From: Streptomyces specialis
Lineage (GTDB): Bacteria > Actinomycetota > Actinomycetes > Streptomycetales > Streptomycetaceae
Direction of reading: 5' to 3'
DNA: 64,000 nt
Assembly: GCF_001493375.1 (NCBI RefSeq)
Contig: NZ_LN929763.1
Span: forward strand, 136,047 to 200,046
In this document: piece by piece, positions 1 through 8,579 of the stretch
Layout of the letters: every line of letters begins with the position of its first letter
How positions within the stretch are numbered: the stretch's first letter is position 1
Notes under the pieces: generated by a model
The model's database searches: none
The model's input: only the letters and a program-made list of their open reading frames with translations
What the model was told of the DNA's origin: nothing
Program-made: the position numbers and the translations under genes

Positions 1-58
1 TGATGACGCCGCTGACGAGGACTGGTGGAGCCCGAGGCACTCCCGGCCCCAGTGGGAT

Positions 59-955
59 GTTGTGACCCCCGGTAGGGGCGATGAGGACCTCGAACTCGTG
101 CCGACCGATGGCCTCCTCCCCTACGGGTTGTGACCCCCGGTAGGGGCGATGAGGACCAGCGCCTGGCCGCGTTCGCCGCCGCCCTGGCCGCAGCGTTGTC
201 ACCCCCGGTAGGGGCGATGAGGACGGAGTGGTCACTGTGGTGCTCCGGTCAGGTAGTGCAGTTGTGACCCCCGGTAGGGGCGATGAGGACCCGGAGGTCC
301 GTTCGTGACCTCATCCCCTACCTAAAGTTGTGACCCCCGGTAGGGGCGATGAGGACCCGGAGGTCCGTTCGTGACCTCATCCCCTACCTAAAGTTGTGAC
401 CCCCGGTAGGGGCGATGAGGACTTCGTCGGCCGCCCCGGGGAGTACGCGGGCGACGGCAGGTTGTGACCCCCGGTAGGGGCGATGAGGACTCGTCCCGCC
501 GTTCTAGCCAGAACGGCGCTTCAACGATGTTGTGACCCCCGGTAGGGGCGATGAGGACGATCGGCAACCACCCGCACTTCATCCGCGCCGCCCTGTTGTG
601 ACCCCCGGTAGGGGCGATGAGGACTGCTGGAACGCGTCGGCGTTCCGCTCGATCACCGGGTTGTGACCCCCGGTAGGGGCGATGAGGACCCCGATGCCTT
701 GGATTGAGAACCTCCGGCCCCGCGCGTTGTGACCCCCGGTAGGGGCGATGAGGACCTCATCGCCTGCGGCGCCTGCCCCCAGTACTACACGTTGTGACCC
801 CCGGTAGGGGCGATGAGGACGTGTCCGGGCAAACCCTCGCGTGCGAGGCGCTGTACACGTTGTGACCCCCGGTAGGGGCGATGAGGACGCGAGTGGGCCG
901 AGAGCATCAGCGTCTACGGCCGCGAGTTGTGACCCCCGGTAGGGGCGATGAGGAC
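59..955. CRISPR. CRISPR array, 14 repeats of 30 nt
   Basis: Fourteen copies of a 30-nt repeat start at 59, 127, 195, 261, 327, 393, 461, 529, 595, 660, 726, 791, 859 and 926. Each opens GTTGTGAC, has a CCCC/GGGG mini-hairpin around a GGTA centre, and ends GATGAGGAC. Thirteen spacers of 35-38 nt separate them. Only the copy at 195 differs (GTTGTCAC). The spacers at 291-326 and 357-392 are identical. The last 9 nt of a possible degraded repeat (GACGAGGAC) sit at 14-22, 36 nt before the first full copy. No cas gene lies in the window, so the type and transcription direction cannot be fixed. Cas genes may lie left of the window, or the array may be orphan. Confidence 0.97.
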
Positions 956-1334
956 CCCACAGTAAAGCCGCAGGTGGTAGCGGCATTGCGTTGGCGGTCA
1001 TCGGCACATTCTGCAGCAGATGGCCGGTGGTGCCGATCAAGCCGGTGTGTCGCTGAAATCGGAGGACAGGCGGCTGAGGGGCCACCGACACGGCTAGTTT
1101 CTTCAAATGCTGACGCTGAGCAGCGGCAGGCGCTGACACAGTATCGCGAGAGTGCGCGCGACGGTCGCGGTCGTTGAGGTGCTGACGGCCGTCTACTCGG
1201 CGACACATCGGAGCACGGAGGTGATGCCTCCCTTACGTGGAACCTCGTGGAGCGGCTGCTCGGCTCACCGGTGGCGACTGAGGAATGCGCCCTGAGGATT
1301 CCGTCTCGTCGTCGGTTGTTCCCTGGGAGGCGTG
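956..1334. other. Non-coding stretch right of the CRISPR array
   Basis: No convincing gene is seen on either strand between the last repeat and the end of the relaxase gene. It could hold the array leader, although it is not clearly AT-rich. No cas gene, tRNA or terminator was recognised. Confidence 0.5.
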
Positions 1335-3032
1335 CTAGCGACTCGGCGGACGGCTGATGTGATGCGCACCGCTGGACTCGCGAGGCGTGGCTCGGGCCGG
1401 GAGATCCTGAGCGCGCGCTGGGCTGGCCGTCGAGCGCCATGGCTTCGGGGCCGGGCCGGGCTTGAGATCGGCCAGACGGTGCAGGCGCCAGATCAGGACC
1501 TCGTTGATGTTGTCGGCGGTGTGTAGTTCGCGCATGGCGACGGCTCGGTGCAGGAGCGTCTCGGGGGCGTGGCCGGTCTGCTGGGCGTGGGCGAGGGTGG
1601 CGAGTAGGGCGGGGTGGGTTGGGTCGGCGCCGGCTTGTTGGAGTTCGTCGGAGAGCGCGGTGCGGAGCAGTGATTCGTAGGTGCGGCGTTGAGGTTGGGG
1701 AAGTGCTTGGCCCCGGTCGTGGAGTGCCCGCAGCGGAGTGGTTGCGGCCTGACGGTACGCAGTGCGGAGGTGGTCGGCTGCTTGGCGAGAGGCGGCGGCT
1801 TGTTGGGCGTGGCCGTGGGCGGTGTGCCAGCGGGCGGCGGCCAGGGTGACCAGGACGAGGGTGGACAACAGCATGGCGGCTGCGGCGTCGTCTTCTCCTC
1901 GGCCGAGCGCGGCGCCGGCCTGGGTGATGCTATGGGCGGCCATTCGCAGTGCTCGGTGATGCTGGTGAGCGGCGTGGATGTGGCTGCGGGTGGCGCGTGC
2001 GAAGGCGCGGGCGGCGGCGGTTAGTTCGGTGCGGCTGGTGGCGGGGGAGGTGCTCGCGGTGGCGTCGAGGAGTTCGCCGATGCCGATGAGGTGTGCGGCG
2101 GCCCGCTCGTCGTTGGCCCAGAGTCCTGGGGTCGGCTCAGCGATCGCGGCGGCGTGGCGGCGTGCCTCCGCGGGGGAGGACCGCTCCACGGACGTGTCGG
2201 TCGTTGGGGTCAGGCGGTTGCGGATCTTGGGGAGGGAGAGGTCGGGGGCGAGGGTGGAGCCGGCGAACCAGATGGGGGCGTTGTTCGCGTTGCGGTCGCC
2301 GGGGAGGGCGACGGCGTAGCCGAGGAGGTCGCCGGAGGGGGCGTGGCGGAGTTTGATGCGCAGGCCCGCTTCGCGGAGGCGCGCGAGGAACTCCTCCTCG
2401 GTCGTGGCCCCGGCGACGGCCTGGCGGACGGCTTCGCGCAGGGTCTGGCGCGGCGGGTCTGGGCGGCCGGTGCGGTCGGCCTTGAAGCGTTCGGCGCTGG
2501 GGGGGGTCTTCGCTGCGGTGCCGTCGCCGGGGTTCAGACGGCGAAGCCCCCGGTCTCGTTCGATGCGGCGGCATTCGGCTTGGGCCCTTTTGAAGTCGTA
2601 GTTCATGCGGGGGAGGCGGAGGTCGCCGCGGACGGTCGTGGCGAGGATGTGGATGTGGTCGTCGGCGTGGCGGACCGCGACCCAGCGGCAGCCGTCCGGG
2701 TCACCGTCGGGGGCGAGGCCGGCGGCTGTGACGAGGCGGCGGGCGACGTCGCCCCATTCTTCGTCGGTCAGGTGGCGGTCTTCGGGGGCGGTGCGCGCGG
2801 AGCAGTGCCAGACATGCTTCGCCGGGGCCTTGGTGCCGGCTTGCTTGACGCGTAGGTCCAGGACCGCAGCGAGCTGGGCGAGCGTGGCGTCGGGATCGCG
2901 GCCGGGGTCGGGGGCGAAGCCGTCCCAGCTCCCGACGAGGTGCGGGTCGGTGTGCTCGTCGCGTTTGCCCGGGCCGTAGAGGTAGGCCAGCAGGCCATGG
3001 GTACGTGAGCCGCGCCGGATCTTCGGGATCAC
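1335..3032 (-). CDS. Relaxase / mobilisation nuclease (MobA/VirD2-like)
   Basis: A 565-residue relaxase expected to nick one DNA strand at oriT and stay joined to the 5' end during conjugation. The N-terminal nuclease domain (about 1-200) carries tyrosines in a THGLLAYLYGPGK segment near residues 11-23 (motif I candidates) and the metal-binding histidines of VRHADDHIHILAT (H122, H126, H128). The C-terminal half is Ala/Arg-rich and helical, as in many actinobacterial relaxases. The GTG start is chosen because GTGA overlaps the stop of the upstream mobC, implying translational coupling; a longer reading frame upstream overlaps MobC and is spurious. An oriT would be expected nearby but was not identified. 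Confidence 0.86.
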   Translation of the reverse strand: MIPKIRRGSRTHGLLAYLYGPGKRDEHTDPHLVGSWDGFAPDPGRDPDATLAQLAAVLDLRVKQAGTKAPAKHVWHCSARTAPEDRHLTDEEWGDVARRLVTAAGLAPDGDPDGCRWVAVRHADDHIHILATTVRGDLRLPRMNYDFKRAQAECRRIERDRGLRRLNPGDGTAAKTPPSAERFKADRTGRPDPPRQTLREAVRQAVAGATTEEEFLARLREAGLRIKLRHAPSGDLLGYAVALPGDRNANNAPIWFAGSTLAPDLSLPKIRNRLTPTTDTSVERSSPAEARRHAAAIAEPTPGLWANDERAAAHLIGIGELLDATASTSPATSRTELTAAARAFARATRSHIHAAHQHHRALRMAAHSITQAGAALGRGEDDAAAAMLLSTLVLVTLAAARWHTAHGHAQQAAASRQAADHLRTAYRQAATTPLRALHDRGQALPQPQRRTYESLLRTALSDELQQAGADPTHPALLATLAHAQQTGHAPETLLHRAVAMRELHTADNINEVLIWRLHRLADLKPGPAPKPWRSTASPARAQDLPARATPRESSGAHHISRPPSR

Positions 3033-3670
3033 CGGGCGCGCTGTGTCACCAGGGTGTCGGCTGCCGCGTCGACACGGGCCAGGGTCCGGATCAGTACGGC
3101 AAGGGCATGGTCGAGTGCGCGGGGGTGGACCTGGCCGCCGGAGTTGTGGATGCGGGCGATCTGGTTGATGTTGTTGCCGACCCGCGAGACCTGCGTACGT
3201 AGCGCCGCCAGTTCGTCGACGGCGGCGTCCAGGCGCTCGTCGGTGTCGATCGTGACTTGGCCCCGGGCGGTGGCGAGACCTGCGGCGGCGAGGAAGTGTG
3301 CCGCCGTGATGGCCCTCTTGTCGGCGGCTGCGAGGATTTCGGCGGCCTCCGTGTCCGAGAGACGTGTGGTCAGCCTGCGGACGCGCTGGGTCGTGTTGCG
3401 TCGGCGGCGACGCGGCTTGCGGTGGGGGAACGCCGGCATCGCGGGCGGCGGGGTTTCGTCGGTATCTGGGAGGGCGGCGTCGGCGGTCGGCGGCTGTCGG
3501 GGTTCCGCGTCTGCCAGGTCCTCGTGCGCCCTCGTACGGGGACCAGCCGCGGGGACCTGTGCGTACGACGGGCCGTAGGACCGCCGTACGCGACAACTTG
3601 CTCCGCCGGAGGCCCGATCGGGGAAGCTCTCCGCTTCGTTGGTTGCCGGTGCCGGGTCTGGAAAGGTCAT
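3029..3670 (-). CDS. mobC: MobC-like relaxosome accessory protein
   Basis: A 213-residue protein whose C-terminal half matches the MobC family: a basic stretch (RKPRRRRRN), a helix-rich segment RLSDTEAAEILAAADKR, then the hallmark VGNNINQIARIHN. MobC proteins bind next to oriT and help the relaxase open the DNA. The first 95 residues are low-complexity and acidic/proline-rich. The start is ATG at 3670; upstream in-frame sequence is arginine-rich and looks non-coding. It is coupled to the relaxase by a GTGA overlap. The Shine-Dalgarno is weak, so the exact start is uncertain. Confidence 0.82.
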   Translation of the reverse strand: MTFPDPAPATNEAESFPDRASGGASCRVRRSYGPSYAQVPAAGPRTRAHEDLADAEPRQPPTADAALPDTDETPPPAMPAFPHRKPRRRRRNTTQRVRRLTTRLSDTEAAEILAAADKRAITAAHFLAAAGLATARGQVTIDTDERLDAAVDELAALRTQVSRVGNNINQIARIHNSGGQVHPRALDHALAVLIRTLARVDAAADTLVTQRAR

Positions 3671-3964
3671 TGGCTCGGGCCCGTGGTGCGCTGCTGGATG
3701 TCGTGGACAGCGTGCTCGATGCGCACGGCGGCGAGGCGGCGATGGTGCACGGGCCGGGTTCCGTCGGGACTTGGTTCGGCGTTGCCGACCTGACCGTATC
3801 GGCGTGCGACGGTCAGTCGACACCACACCTCGGGTGCGGTTACTGGGGGCGTGGGCATGAAGAATCCACTTCTGCCTTGGGCGATTCGATACGGAGGATG
3901 TGTTCCGGTGGGTCTCGACCCGTGCGCGGCGCGGCACGGACATCCCGCCGGAAACGACGGTTGC

Positions 3965-4939
3965 TCAGTCCCGGTGCGGGGTGACTGGGGTGCCGTCCTG
4001 CTGTCGGAGCTGGACCATCAACGAGGTCAGGGTGTCGTTGGACAGCGGAATCCGCTGTCCGCGGATGGCCTGGGCGACCACTCTGCGGGTCAGTTTGTTC
4101 TCAGCCCTGACCGCTGCCCGTGCGATGCGCAGCAGTTCCTCGGTGCTCGCGGTGCCTCGCCGGACAGCCGGGGACCGTCCGCGGTGGGTGACCGGTTCGG
4201 CGGCAGCCGGCGGCTGTCCGCCCGTCGCCGTTGCTTCCGGGCGGCCGCTCAGGCTTGACCAGACGACGGGTCGGCGGTGATGACCTGGCCGAGTCGTCGG
4301 ACGGGCGTAGGCTCCGGACGGTGTTGCCCTGCTCCCGATCGCTGTCCGGGCAGCCGGGCCTTGTCGGCGCGGTGACGGTCGCGGCTCGCCGACCGGATCG
4401 ATTGGGGAGTCGGACACCGGGTGACGGCGTCCTGTCCGGTCGGCTCGGCTGACCGAGATGTGTTCGGGCCGGAGGAAGGCGTTCGCGTCACGGGGACCTC
4501 GATTGACCGGTCGCCGCGCGATGAGGATGTAGAGGTGGACGGCTCCCGCGAGGGCCAGTGGGGCGAGGGCGGACAGGGCGCCGACGACCATGTCGTCCAG
4601 TCGCAGGCCGGTGGCCGCGGTGGTCTGTTGGTTGAGTCTGACCGCGTGCACCGCGTTGGCCCAGATACTCGCGCAGGTGGCGACACCGAAGAGTGACCAG
4701 ACGTAGAGGCGGGCTCGCAGCGGTGAGTTGCGCAGGACGAGCAGGGCGCGGACTCCATAGGCGATGAAGCCGTCGATCACCACAGGGAAGAGGTAGCTCA
4801 GGATGCCCCGGACGTGGATGGTCACCGCCATCTGCTGGAGGGCGTCGTAGGAGAGGGCACATGCGGCGCCGCCCAGGGCGATCACGACGGCGCGGTCCCA
4901 GGGGGTGATGGGCGCGGTGTCGGGCGAAGCGGTGCTCAT
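3965..4939 (-). CDS. DUF2637 membrane protein
   Basis: A 324-residue protein with about four transmembrane helices in its first 140 residues (around 15-35, 42-65, 75-95, 110-135), including ALSYDALQQMAVTIHVRG and YLFPVVIDGFIAYGVRALLV, typical of DUF2637. This family is common on Streptomyces plasmids and integrative elements next to replication and transfer genes; its function is not established. The C-terminal half is a basic, disordered linker ending in a small helical module (RRVVAQAIRGQRIPLSNDTL) that resembles a winged helix. ATG at 4939 overlaps the whiB stop (ATGA). The module recurs in the 182-residue protein at 19949-20497. Confidence 0.82.
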   Translation of the reverse strand: MSTASPDTAPITPWDRAVVIALGGAACALSYDALQQMAVTIHVRGILSYLFPVVIDGFIAYGVRALLVLRNSPLRARLYVWSLFGVATCASIWANAVHAVRLNQQTTAATGLRLDDMVVGALSALAPLALAGAVHLYILIARRPVNRGPRDANAFLRPEHISVSRADRTGRRHPVSDSPIDPVGEPRPSPRRQGPAARTAIGSRATPSGAYARPTTRPGHHRRPVVWSSLSGRPEATATGGQPPAAAEPVTHRGRSPAVRRGTASTEELLRIARAAVRAENKLTRRVVAQAIRGQRIPLSNDTLTSLMVQLRQQDGTPVTPHRD

Positions 4940-5502
4940 GCCGCCGTTCCGTAGTCGTCCCTGCCGAGGCGGTCGTCTGTCGGCTCGATGAGTGGGGAAG
5001 GACCCGGCATCCCGTGCAGCTCGCGGTGTCGGAGTGCGCGGCGCGTCTCGCGGTACAGCTTCTGGGCGTGTTCCTCCGTGATCTTCAGGAGCCAGGCGAG
5101 ACGTTCCTCGCTGACGCCGCCGCGGTAGGCGGCGTGGACGACGGCTCGGCGCTCGACCTTGGTGAGGTGGATGTCGCGTCCTGCCAGTACGGCGTTGACC
5201 CTGCTGTGGTCGAGGCGATGAAGGCTCGCCTCGTGCAGCGGCTTGCGTTCCTCCTCGGTCATGCCGCCGCGGATGCCGTATGTGTCGTTGCTGTCCAGAG
5301 CGGCCTGTAGGCAGGTCTCGCGGACGGGGCACTGGCCGCACAAAGCCTTCGCGGTGCTGATCCTCTCGATCTCGTCCGGGGCGGGGAAGAACAGGTCGGG
5401 GTCCACGGCGTGGTGCTCCGTCGGTCGGCAGGCTGCCCGGTCCTGCCAGGTGTGGTCACCCAGTGCCCGGTGGCGGGCAGGGCTGATCGACTTCGTTGAC
5501 AT
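4936..5502 (-). CDS. WhiB-family iron-sulphur regulator
   Basis: A 188-residue WhiB-like protein. Four cysteines, C25, C55, C58 and C64 (ALCGQCPVRETC), have the spacing that binds a 4Fe-4S cluster, and the family turn is GIRGGM at about 77-81 with Arg in place of the usual Trp. WhiB proteins bind sigma-factor region 4 and DNA and control development or stress genes; plasmid copies are frequent in actinobacteria. The C-terminal 80 residues contain a helix-turn-helix-like stretch (YRGGVSEERLAWLLKI). ATG at 5502 is preferred because GGAG lies 8 nt upstream; a GTG six codons earlier has no such site. It likely regulates the overlapping mobilisation/replication operon. Confidence 0.93.
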   Translation of the reverse strand: MSTKSISPARHRALGDHTWQDRAACRPTEHHAVDPDLFFPAPDEIERISTAKALCGQCPVRETCLQAALDSNDTYGIRGGMTEEERKPLHEASLHRLDHSRVNAVLAGRDIHLTKVERRAVVHAAYRGGVSEERLAWLLKITEEHAQKLYRETRRALRHRELHGMPGPSPLIEPTDDRLGRDDYGTAA

Positions 5503-5614
5503 GGGGGTGGCTCCGATCACTCGCGGCGCGCCGGCGGTCGCGGGGGAGGGCGCGCCGAGTCGGCTGGTTCCTGGGATGCGGATAGTCGGCCCGGCGGACG
5601 TGACCGGGAGCCGG

Positions 5615-6310
5615 TCAGGCCGGGCGCAGGCGTCTGCGGTCGACCGGTTCGAACTCGACCCGGGTGGTCATCTGCGCGAGGCGGGAGGTGACGCGGTCGC
5701 CGAGGCAGGCGCGCAGGTCCTTGATGGCGAGGTTGGTCGTCACGAGGGTCGGAAGCATGAGGTTGTACCGGCGGTTGATGAGGCGGTAGGTGACTTCCTC
5801 GACCCATTCGCTCGGTTTTGCGGCGCCGAGATCGTCGAGGAGCAGCAGCGGGCAACGGCTGACGGCCGCCAGTTCCCGTTCGCTGTCGGCTCCCGGCCGC
5901 GGGCGCAGGTCGGCGTACAGGTCGGCGGCGGTGGTCGCGCGCCATCGGACGCCGATACCGGCTTGGCGCAGGGCACGGATCGCGCCGTATGCCTGGTGGG
6001 TCTTGCCGGCGCCGACGACCCCGGCCATCAGCAGACTCGGCCCGGTCGCGACCTGCCGCCGCGCACCGGTGTTCGGGGCGACGGCGTGCCGGACGACCTC
6101 CCGGACCCAGGCGATGACCTGCGGGTGATCCGCCGTCGCGTTCCGGTAGCGCGGGGGCAGGCCCGCTGAGGAGGAATCCGCCGCCGGGGCCGCCGCGGGC
6201 TCCTCGGCTGGTTCCGTGCTGACGGCCGGATCGATGTCGCGCTCCGCCAGGATGCGGACCATGCGGTTCAGGACTCCCTCGCCGAGGCGGTGCGGATCAC
6301 GTGTGCGCAT
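5615..6310 (-). CDS. DnaC/IstB-like AAA+ helicase loader
   Basis: A 231-residue AAA+ ATPase with Walker A AGVVGAGKTH (about 96-105), Walker B PLLLLDDLG (about 154-162) and a sensor-like TLVTTN near residue 190. The layout is that of DnaC/DnaI/IstB loaders, which place the replicative helicase on DNA. No transposase is adjacent, so an IstB role is unlikely. ATG at 6310 overlaps the upstream stop (TGATG), coupling it to the primosomal protein. Together these two genes probably form the replication initiation module of the mobile element. Confidence 0.85.
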   Translation of the reverse strand: MRTRDPHRLGEGVLNRMVRILAERDIDPAVSTEPAEEPAAAPAADSSSAGLPPRYRNATADHPQVIAWVREVVRHAVAPNTGARRQVATGPSLLMAGVVGAGKTHQAYGAIRALRQAGIGVRWRATTAADLYADLRPRPGADSERELAAVSRCPLLLLDDLGAAKPSEWVEEVTYRLINRRYNLMLPTLVTTNLAIKDLRACLGDRVTSRLAQMTTRVEFEPVDRRRLRPA

Positions 6311-7326
6311 CACAGCTCCTCGGCGTAGGCGGCGGCGTCGACCGGCGTGGTCCACGGCTGATGAGCGGGCACGTTAGGGCGGATTCCCGGCGGCGCCAAA
6401 CCTGGGCGCGGTGCGTTCATGGAGTCGTTCACCAGGCTCGGGAGGCGGCTCGGATGCCCCTGGATCTCGGCGAAGCGCCGCAGTCCGGCGCGAACATGCT
6501 CGACCGCGATGCCCTCGGTCAGCAGCCTCTTGGCCAGGCGGCCGAGGTGCCCGAGCACGTCAGCCGGCGGGCGTTCGGCGCAGGCCGTGACGTACTCGGC
6601 GATGAGGTCGCCCGCCGACGCGGTGGCGGCGGGCGCTGAGCGCCCCGAAGGAAGAACAGATCCAGGATCCAAGATCCTTGATCCAGGCGCCGAGTCCTCG
6701 CCGAGTCCTCGGGGAACCCTCGGTGAGGCTTCCGGGAGCGGCCCTTGACGTGCGTGTCCGGCCTGGCCCCGGCCCTGAGACGCGATGACGCCGACGAGGG
6801 CTCTCTCCTGTACGGCCGCCGGGTGTTGCTCTTCGTCGTGGGGATGGGCGGGTGCCGGGAGGGCGCGGCGCTCGCGGGTTCGGGGAGGGTTCGGCGACCC
6901 CTCGCCGAGCTGTCGCGAAGGCGGCTGAGGCCGGTTGGCCTCGGTGCACGCCCCTCTGCACGGACCGCAGCGGTCGGTCGGGTGGTGCTGGGGGCAGGCG
7001 GGGAGCCGGGACTGGCTCGGTTTGTCGATCTTCTGGTGCTCGAACCAGCCCACGATGTGCAGGTAGCGCTTGCCGTCGCAACCGGTGTACCGGCAGATCA
7101 GCCCGGCACCGGCGAGTTGGTGCAGGTCGTCCTCGACGTGCACCGGGGTGTGCTCGGCGCGAAGAGGCCACAGGACGCCGGCGATGATGGCCGCGTTGTC
7201 CCGGTGACGGCCCTGGTCGTCGGCCTGGGTGAGCAGACCGATGAAGGTCAGCACCGCCGTGACCGAGCACTCGGCGCATCGCTCGTTGATGAACAGGTCG
7301 GGCTTGACCGTGCGGATACGCGCCAT
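6310..7326 (-). CDS. Primosomal / replisome-organiser-like protein
   Basis: A 338-residue protein beginning MARIRTVKPDLFINERC. The N-terminal 100 residues (TAVLTFIGLLTQADDQGR, LICRYTGCDGKRYLHIVGW) form the winged-helix domain seen in phage and plasmid replisome organisers that bind an origin and recruit a DnaC-type loader. The middle (about 105-230) is Pro/Arg-rich linker with a cysteine cluster (CPQHHPTDRCGPC) that could bind metal; the C-terminus (about 240-310) is helical. AGGAGG at 7334-7339 gives a strong ribosome site for the ATG at 7326. The linker DNA around 6655-6690 carries several GATCC repeats. The downstream loader supports the call. Confidence 0.75.
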   Translation of the reverse strand: MARIRTVKPDLFINERCAECSVTAVLTFIGLLTQADDQGRHRDNAAIIAGVLWPLRAEHTPVHVEDDLHQLAGAGLICRYTGCDGKRYLHIVGWFEHQKIDKPSQSRLPACPQHHPTDRCGPCRGACTEANRPQPPSRQLGEGSPNPPRTRERRALPAPAHPHDEEQHPAAVQERALVGVIASQGRGQAGHARQGPLPEASPRVPRGLGEDSAPGSRILDPGSVLPSGRSAPAATASAGDLIAEYVTACAERPPADVLGHLGRLAKRLLTEGIAVEHVRAGLRRFAEIQGHPSRLPSLVNDSMNAPRPGLAPPGIRPNVPAHQPWTTPVDAAAYAEEL

Positions 7327-7934
7327 GTCAGTGCCTCCTGCCCGTGGCCGGGTCCCTCGGAGGGGTGAACGTCTCCTCTGCGAGAGGGAAGCGCCGGGAG
7401 GACGGGAGAGCCCCGTTGTCGGGGAGGGAGGGGCCGAGGTGGACGGGGAGAGAACAGGGCATCGAGTCGGTGTTCGGGCATGCCGACGGTCCGCTTGGCG
7501 AGGCAAGCATGTGATACTCCATTGCTTGTAGCAGCGCGGTTCGGCGGTCTGCGTGCAAGGCGCCGCCGCCCGCGAGTTGTGAAACGGCTTTTTAGGGAGC
7601 CGGTCCGGCGTCCTGGAGGTGATGACTCCATGACGCCGGTTCAGATCGGTGGCGGATGTATTTCCGCCGAGCGGGTATCGCCTCCTCTCCCCGAGCCGGT
7701 TGCCGGCACGGTGATCATGTTCGGGGAGCAGCACCATAGGGTGATCAGCGGTGCACGTCCAGCCTGCTTGGAACCATTCCCACCTGCGGCGGAACACTCT
7801 GGTGGATGGCTGTGCGCATCACCGTACACTCCAGTTGTCTCTGTGCCGTTTAAATGCTGGGCGCGCCTCGCGTGCGCCGATCCCCCTTCACCGGAGTGGG
7901 TAGGGTATTTCTCGGGGGGCGAGAAAGGGCGGGC
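7327..7934. other. Intergenic control region between divergent operons
   Basis: Six hundred bases separate the leftward replication operon from the rightward XRE cassette. No gene is convincing. The part near 7800-7860 is less GC-rich and holds a possible -10 element, TACACT, upstream of the XRE gene; a second candidate is in GGTAGGGTAT just before its start. An ATG at 7630 has an SD-like GGAGG, but the frame overlaps the regulator and has no recognisable protein. Promoters for both directions, and possibly the replication origin, should lie here. Confidence 0.45.
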
Positions 7935-8387
7935 ATGGCTGGGGAGTATGGGAGGGCATTCGCGGAGCGCCTGGACTACTTGTTCCGGGAAGTGCGTCCG
8001 AACGGTCGCGACTCCTACACGTACGCCGAAGTGGCGCAAGGCATCCGGGAGATGACGAGCAGCGAACTGGCCATCTCGGCCAGCGCCATCCAGCAGCTTC
8101 GGACCGGCGCCAAGTCGAACCCCAAGATGCAGACGATCAAGGCGTTGGCCGACTTCTTCGGGGTACCGGCGGGCTACTTCTTCGACGAGGAGGTGGCTGA
8201 GCGCACGCGAGCGGAGATCCGGCTCATCGCGGCCATGCGCGATCGGGAGGTGCGCAAGGTGGCCCTTCGCGCGAATGGCCTGAGCACATCGAGCCTGAAC
8301 ATGGTCGCCACGGTGATCGAGCAGGCGCGCCGCTTGGAAGGGCTGCCTGTGGATCCTGATGAGCAGGATCTGGATCTGGAGGATTAG
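7935..8387 (+). CDS. XRE-family transcriptional regulator
   Basis: A 150-residue helix-turn-helix protein: TYAEVAQGIREM and ISASAIQQLRTGAKSNPKMQTIKALADFFGVPAGYFF form the XRE domain (about 25-90), followed by a helical C-terminus. In streptomycetes such short regulators sit directly before an ImmA-like metallopeptidase, as here, and the peptidase is thought to act on the repressor. ATG at 7935 is chosen since the HTH spacing fits and the upstream sequence reads as non-coding. The gene probably controls the following cassette. Confidence 0.85.
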   Translation: MAGEYGRAFAERLDYLFREVRPNGRDSYTYAEVAQGIREMTSSELAISASAIQQLRTGAKSNPKMQTIKALADFFGVPAGYFFDEEVAERTRAEIRLIAAMRDREVRKVALRANGLSTSSLNMVATVIEQARRLEGLPVDPDEQDLDLED

Positions 8388-8579
8388 CAGCAGGCGTCGC
8401 CTTCTGCCTTCCATCGGCTGGTCGCACTATCCGCTGATGTGGGCCGGGCGCCTGCCATCTGGCCGATGAATGCCGCGACTTGCGCGCCGCGCTGCTGGAG
8501 GATCATTTCCGTCGTTGGCATCCTGGCTGCTCCGGAACGCGCGCATCTGAAGCGCTGCGTCCTGGCCGAGGAGGTCGCC

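Noticed and set aside
3033..3596. Extended N-terminus for the relaxase
   Set aside because: It overlaps MobC and is Arg/Pro-rich; the GTG coupled to the MobC stop fits better.
7630..8055. Rightward frame with SD-like GGAGG before the XRE gene
   Set aside because: It overlaps the regulator over much of its length and its residues match no protein pattern.
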